Source: Armatimonadota bacterium
GTDB lineage: Bacteria; Sysuimicrobiota; Sysuimicrobiia; Sysuimicrobiales; Humicultoraceae
Length of the DNA: 9,101 bases
Assembly (NCBI GenBank): GCA_016199305.1
Contig: JACQGZ010000265.1
Span: forward strand, 1-9,101
Reading direction: 5' to 3'
Below are positions 6,979 to 9,101 of this stretch, piece by piece; position 1 is the stretch's first letter, and the number at the start of each line of letters is the position of its first letter. Under the pieces are notes generated by a model. That model saw nothing but the letters and a program-made list of their open reading frames with translations, made no database searches and was not told where the DNA came from. Position numbers and translations under genes: made by a program.

Positions 6979-8597
6979 GGGAGCATCTGGATGGGTCCGG
7001 AGAGCGGCTCGGTCAGCACCGCCAGACGGGCGCGGGGGACCGCATCCGCGACCTCGCGCGCCAGGAGGCCCGCGGCGCCCATCCGCTCGGCCACCAGATC
7101 CCCCGCCAGCGCATGGAGGTAGGCCCCCATCCACGCGGCCGCCGGCGGCGGCACCCGCTGGGCGACAAACGCCGCGATCACCCCGGTGAGCACGTCGCCC
7201 ATCCCGCCGGTGGCCATTCCCGGGTTCCCCGCCGGCACGATCAACGCGGCTCCCTCGGGCGCCGCGACGACGGTGCGGGCCCCCTTGAGCACCACCACGG
7301 CCCCAAACCGGACCGCCGCCTCGCGGGCCGCGCCGAGGCGGTCGCGCTGCACCTCCTCGGTGCCGCGGCCGAGCAGGCGCCCCATCTCCCCCGGATGCGG
7401 GGTGAGGATCTTTGGGACGGCGCTGCGGGCGAGCGCCTCGTCCTTCCCCCCCAGCACGTTGAGCGCGTCCGCGTCCAGGACGAGGGGCGCGCGGCTCTCG
7501 GCCAGCAAACGTCGGATGAGGGCGGCCACACCAGGCCTCGCCGAGAGGCCGGGACCGACCGCGACTACGTCGGCCTCCGCCGCCAGTTCCCCCAGACGAT
7601 CCCAGGCGGCCTCAGTGAGCGCGCCGTCGGCGTCGGGCAGCGGATGGGGCATCGCCTCCACCTCGCGTCCCGCGACAATCGGATAGATGGACTCGCCCAC
7701 CGCGAGGGCGACCAGCCCGGCCCCGGCGCGCAGCGCCCCCAGGGCGCACAGCGACGGCGCGCCGGTGAAGCCCACCGATCCCGCGCAGATCAGGACGCGG
7801 CCGTAGGTCCCCTTGTGGCTGTCGGCGGGGCGCGGCGGGAGGGCGGCGCGCACCATCTGCGGCGTCACCGCGGCGGCGCCGGCCCGGAACCGCTCCAGCA
7901 GGGCGGGCGGGTAGCCGATCTCCGCCACGTACACCCGCCCGGCATGCGCCGCTCCCGGGTAGAGCAGCAGGCCGACCTTCGGCAGTCCCATGGTCACGGT
8001 GGCGGTGGCGCGCACCGCCGCGCCGCGCACCCCTCCCGTGTCGGCGTCCACGCCGGAGGGCAGATCCACCGCCACGACCGGCGCGGAGGCGGCATTGGCG
8101 GCCTCGATCACCTGCGCGACCAGGCCGATCGGCGCGCCCGTGATCCCCGTGCCGAAGATCGCGTCGATGATCACATCCGCGCCGCTCAACCGCTCCCGCG
8201 CCGCGGCCAGCGCCATGCTGGTGACGGGCGTGACCTCCACGCCGGCTTCGCGGGCCAGGCTCAGGTTCCGGCGGGGCTCCCCGCGAACCTCATCCTCGCG
8301 GGCCAGGAGCAGGACCTCGGCGCGCCAGCCCCGCGCGGCCAGATGGCGGGCGGCGACCAGCCCGTCGCCGCCGTTGCTGCCCTTGCCCGCCAGCACCGCG
8401 CAGCGCCGCCCGGCCGGCGCCACGATCGTATGGACGACCTCGGCGACCCGCCGGCCGGCATTCTCCATCAGCAGGGCGCGGGGAAGGCCGAACTCTTCTT
8501 CCGCCCGCCGGTCGAGTTCGCCCATCTCCGCGCCGGTGACCACCTGCATACTCAGGTGTTTCCCCGGACGCGCGAGTCTCTCCTTGATGACATCCAT
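6975..8597 (-). CDS. nnr: Bifunctional NAD(P)H-hydrate epimerase / ADP-dependent NAD(P)H-hydrate dehydratase
   Basis: A 540-residue metabolite-repair enzyme that restores hydrated NADH and NADPH. The N-terminal epimerase domain (about 17-235, NnrE/YjeF_N) shows MENAG (44-48), GKGSNGGDGLVAARHL (71-86), DAIFGTGITG (145-154) and DLPSGVDADTG (178-188). The C-terminal dehydratase domain (about 245-535, NnrD/YjeF_C) shows HKGTYGRVLICAG (261-273), LDADALN (374-380), LTPHPGEMGRLLG (398-410), VLKGARTVV (436-444) and NPGMATGGMGDVLTG (458-472), which is the nucleotide-binding and catalytic loop. Both domains look intact. ATG 8597 is chosen because AGGAG (8607-8611) lies 9 bp upstream. ATG 8549, which starts MQVVTGAEMGELD, matches the usual family N-terminus but has a poorer ribosome-binding site. 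First gene of the operon. Confidence 0.95.
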   Translation of the reverse strand: MDVIKERLARPGKHLSMQVVTGAEMGELDRRAEEEFGLPRALLMENAGRRVAEVVHTIVAPAGRRCAVLAGKGSNGGDGLVAARHLAARGWRAEVLLLAREDEVRGEPRRNLSLAREAGVEVTPVTSMALAAARERLSGADVIIDAIFGTGITGAPIGLVAQVIEAANAASAPVVAVDLPSGVDADTGGVRGAAVRATATVTMGLPKVGLLLYPGAAHAGRVYVAEIGYPPALLERFRAGAAAVTPQMVRAALPPRPADSHKGTYGRVLICAGSVGFTGAPSLCALGALRAGAGLVALAVGESIYPIVAGREVEAMPHPLPDADGALTEAAWDRLGELAAEADVVAVGPGLSARPGVAALIRRLLAESRAPLVLDADALNVLGGKDEALARSAVPKILTPHPGEMGRLLGRGTEEVQRDRLGAAREAAVRFGAVVVLKGARTVVAAPEGAALIVPAGNPGMATGGMGDVLTGVIAAFVAQRVPPPAAAWMGAYLHALAGDLVAERMGAAGLLAREVADAVPRARLAVLTEPLSGPIQMLP

Positions 8598-8606
8598 AGG
8601 CCGAGG

Positions 8607-8611
8607 CTCCT
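8607..8611 (-). promoter_or_regulatory. Shine-Dalgarno site of nnr
   Basis: AGGAG on the minus strand, 9 bp upstream of ATG 8597. It favours that start over the internal ATG at 8549 and is the clearest ribosome-binding site in the window, as expected for the first gene of a coupled operon. Confidence 0.65.
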
Positions 8612-8636
8612 GCCCACACTATCCACAGCGCCCACA
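8610..8636 (+). repeat. Three adjacent 9-mers ending in CCACA, one DnaA-box-like
   Basis: CTGCCCACA, CTATCCACA and GCGCCCACA lie end to end (8610-8618, 8619-8627, 8628-8636), so CCACA recurs at exactly 9-bp intervals. The middle unit differs from the DnaA box TTATCCACA at only the first base. The array lies beside the nnr ribosome-binding site and could be an operator. Function is not shown. Confidence 0.5.
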
Positions 8637-8658
8637 GTCGATGAACGGAGGTTCGGGA

Positions 8659-8687
8659 TTGACGCTCTGGGGAGGCGATGGTAGCGT
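8659..8687 (+). promoter_or_regulatory. Possible sigma70-type promoter for the downstream RNA
   Basis: TTGACG (8659-8664) matches the -35 consensus at 5 of 6 bases. After 17 bp, TAGCGT (8682-8687) keeps the most conserved -10 bases (T, A and final T). Initiation would fall near 8694, just before the structured RNA. The -10 match is weak, so this is only a candidate. Confidence 0.3.
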
Positions 8688-8689
8688 CA
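8660..8689. repeat. 7-bp inverted repeat upstream of the structured RNA
   Basis: TGACGCT (8660-8666) and AGCGTCA (8683-8689) are exact inverted copies around a 16-nt loop. They sit between the divergent nnr operon and the structured RNA. The repeat could be a regulator site, a leader hairpin, or a subterminal hairpin of a mobile element. It also covers most of the candidate -35 and -10 elements. Confidence 0.45.
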
Positions 8690-8870
8690 CTGCTAGAGGG
8701 GTGCGAGTCTAACGGCGAAGTAGCCGACTCAAACGCCGCGCACGTGGACGTCGAGAGCCCGGAAGGTCTTCTCGGGGGGTAACTCCCGAGATCAGCCTCG
8801 GAGGCGGTAGGACCCGGCGACGCGGCCGAAGACGGTGAAAAGCCGGAGAAAGCGAGCGCCCCTCTTCTAC
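8690..8870 (+). ncRNA. Structured RNA, candidate HEARO / omega-RNA (IscB/IsrB guide scaffold)
   Basis: Plus strand, non-coding, dense in complementary segments. GTGCG (8701-8705) pairs with CGCAC (8739-8743). Inside it GAGT/ACTC (8705-8708/8727-8730) encloses CGGC/GCCG (8713-8716/8723-8726), while CGGCG (8713-8717) can instead pair with CGCCG (8734-8738), giving a possible pseudoknot. Then come an 8-bp hairpin (8771-8778/8783-8790, one G-T pair) capped by a GTAA tetraloop, a GCCT/AGGC hairpin (8795-8798/8802-8805), and an outer GTAG/CTAC stem (8807-8810/8867-8870) enclosing CCGGC/GCCGG (8814-8818/8842-8846). The organisation and phrases such as GGTAACTCCCGAGATCAGCC and GGTGAAAAGCCGG recall HEARO RNAs. 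That assignment is from memory. If right, the guide would be the bases just 5' of 8701. A group II intron start (GTGCG) is an alternative, but no domain V is seen. Confidence 0.5.
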
Positions 8871-8909
8871 TTTTCAAGCTCTCCCAGGTACTTTTCAAGC
8901 TCTCCCAGG
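8868..8909. repeat. Perfect 21-bp tandem duplication
   Basis: Two identical copies (8868-8888 and 8889-8909), each beginning TACTTTTCAAGC and ending TCTCCCAGG. The first copy begins within the closing stem of the candidate RNA, and the second ends in the first two bases of the next inverted repeat. Confidence 0.95.
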
Positions 8910-8976
8910 CCGAGACAAGGACCCCTCCGAAACCGAACTACGGGATCACGGTTTCGTCGGAGTCCTTGTCTCGGCC
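8908..8976. repeat. 69-nt long hairpin with perfect 15-bp arms
   Basis: GGCCGAGACAAGGAC (8908-8922) is exactly complementary to GTCCTTGTCTCGGCC (8962-8976). Nested inside, CGAAACCG (8928-8935) pairs with CGGTTTCG (8949-8956) around a 13-nt loop (8936-8948, AACTACGGGATCA). Neither side has a T-run, so it is not a standard intrinsic terminator. It could be a mobile-element end structure or a MITE/REP-like unit. No clear target-site duplication flanks it. Confidence 0.85.
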
Positions 8977-8987
8977 ATAGCGTTTGA

Positions 8988-9101
8988 CAGGCAGGAGAGG
9001 GACGAGCCCCGGAGCCTCCACAAACCGGACTACTGGATTACGGTTTGCGTCGGGTCACAGGGGGGCAGGCCGTTCCCGATGGCTCATCACGTTCAGGACC
9101 A
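8988..9101 (+). other. Open plus-strand tail, possible start of an unseen downstream gene
   Basis: No stop codon occurs in any plus frame from 8988 to the edge. An ATG at 9079 begins MAHHVQD and has a weak AGG 9 bp upstream. Seven residues are too few to identify a protein, and they do not match the N-terminus I would expect of IscB or IsrB. A gene may begin here or beyond the window. Confidence 0.2.
9015..9053. repeat. Second copy of the inner hairpin motif
   Basis: CAAACCG (9021-9027) pairs with CGGTTTG (9041-9047) around GACTACTGGATTA, 13 nt. The loop matches that of the hairpin at 8928-8956 in the pattern RACTACKGGATYA, and both copies are flanked by CCTCC on the left and GTCGG on the right. 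The two units lie about 91 bp apart. This copy lacks the 15-bp outer arms. Confidence 0.8.

Noticed and set aside
5812..7122. A 436-codon plus-strand open frame.
   Set aside because: It is antisense to alr, is rich in Arg, His and Gly, and has no motif; shadow frame.
6979..7134. N-terminal extension of alr to an upstream start at 7134.
   Set aside because: It overlaps nnr in another frame and is Gly/Arg-rich; alr homology begins just after GTG 6978, which overlaps the nnr stop.
8618..8646. Minus-strand promoter for nnr (GATAGT as -10).
   Set aside because: No credible -35 at proper spacing, and the start of transcription would fall on the ribosome-binding site.
7113..8684. A 523-codon plus-strand open frame.
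   Set aside because: It mirrors the well-supported nnr gene and has no recognisable domain; shadow frame.
8701..8890. 5' end of a group II intron (GTGCG start).
   Set aside because: The first bases fit, but no domain V hairpin, intron end or reverse transcriptase is visible and the stem order does not look like domain I. Kept only as an alternative.
8908..8976. Rho-independent terminator.
   Set aside because: The stem is strong but there is no T-run after either arm, and the 13-nt loop is conserved in a second copy, which suggests another role.
8868..9053. CRISPR array.
   Set aside because: The 21-bp copies are directly abutting without spacers, and the hairpin units are only two and imperfect.

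Overview
This is a very GC-rich window (roughly 70% G+C by eye) with strong G/C third-position bias and frequent GTG and TTG starts. That fits a high-GC bacterium, perhaps Actinobacteriota or a deep Terrabacteria-like lineage such as Sysuimicrobiota, Armatimonadota or Chloroflexota. The sequence alone does not settle which.

Positions 1-8597 are one gene train on the minus strand. In transcription order (right to left) it encodes: fused NAD(P)H-hydrate epimerase/dehydratase (nnr); alanine racemase (alr); prephenate dehydratase (pheA); a fused PxpB-PxpC 5-oxoprolinase protein; a D-cysteine desulfhydrase-type PLP enzyme; a secreted LmeA/DUF2993-like lipid-binding protein; a class I glutamine-amidotransferase-like gamma-glutamyl hydrolase (peptidase C26); and an asparaginase of the rhizobial (ReAV) type, cut by the left edge. 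Adjacent genes overlap by 1-4 bp or are separated by 4-19 bp, so this looks like a single translationally coupled operon. Most members handle amino acids: D/L-alanine, phenylalanine, 5-oxoproline/glutamate, D-cysteine, gamma-glutamyl amides and asparagine. The nnr metabolite-repair enzyme and the lipid-binding protein are the outliers.

Positions 8598-9101 hold no complete gene and are the most unusual part. Next to the nnr ribosome-binding site are three back-to-back 9-mers ending in CCACA, one close to a DnaA box. On the plus strand, about 8690-8870 has the hairpin organisation of a structured RNA, including a GTAA-capped 8-bp stem and a possible 5' pseudoknot. I think it is a HEARO/omega-RNA, the guide scaffold of IscB/IsrB OMEGA nucleases, but this rests on remembered family resemblance. 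Immediately after it come a perfect 21-bp tandem duplication, a 69-nt element with perfect 15-bp inverted arms, and a second hairpin sharing the first one's stem and 13-nt loop pattern. No nuclease gene is seen before the window ends, but all three plus frames are open from 8988 to 9101, so one could start near or beyond the edge.
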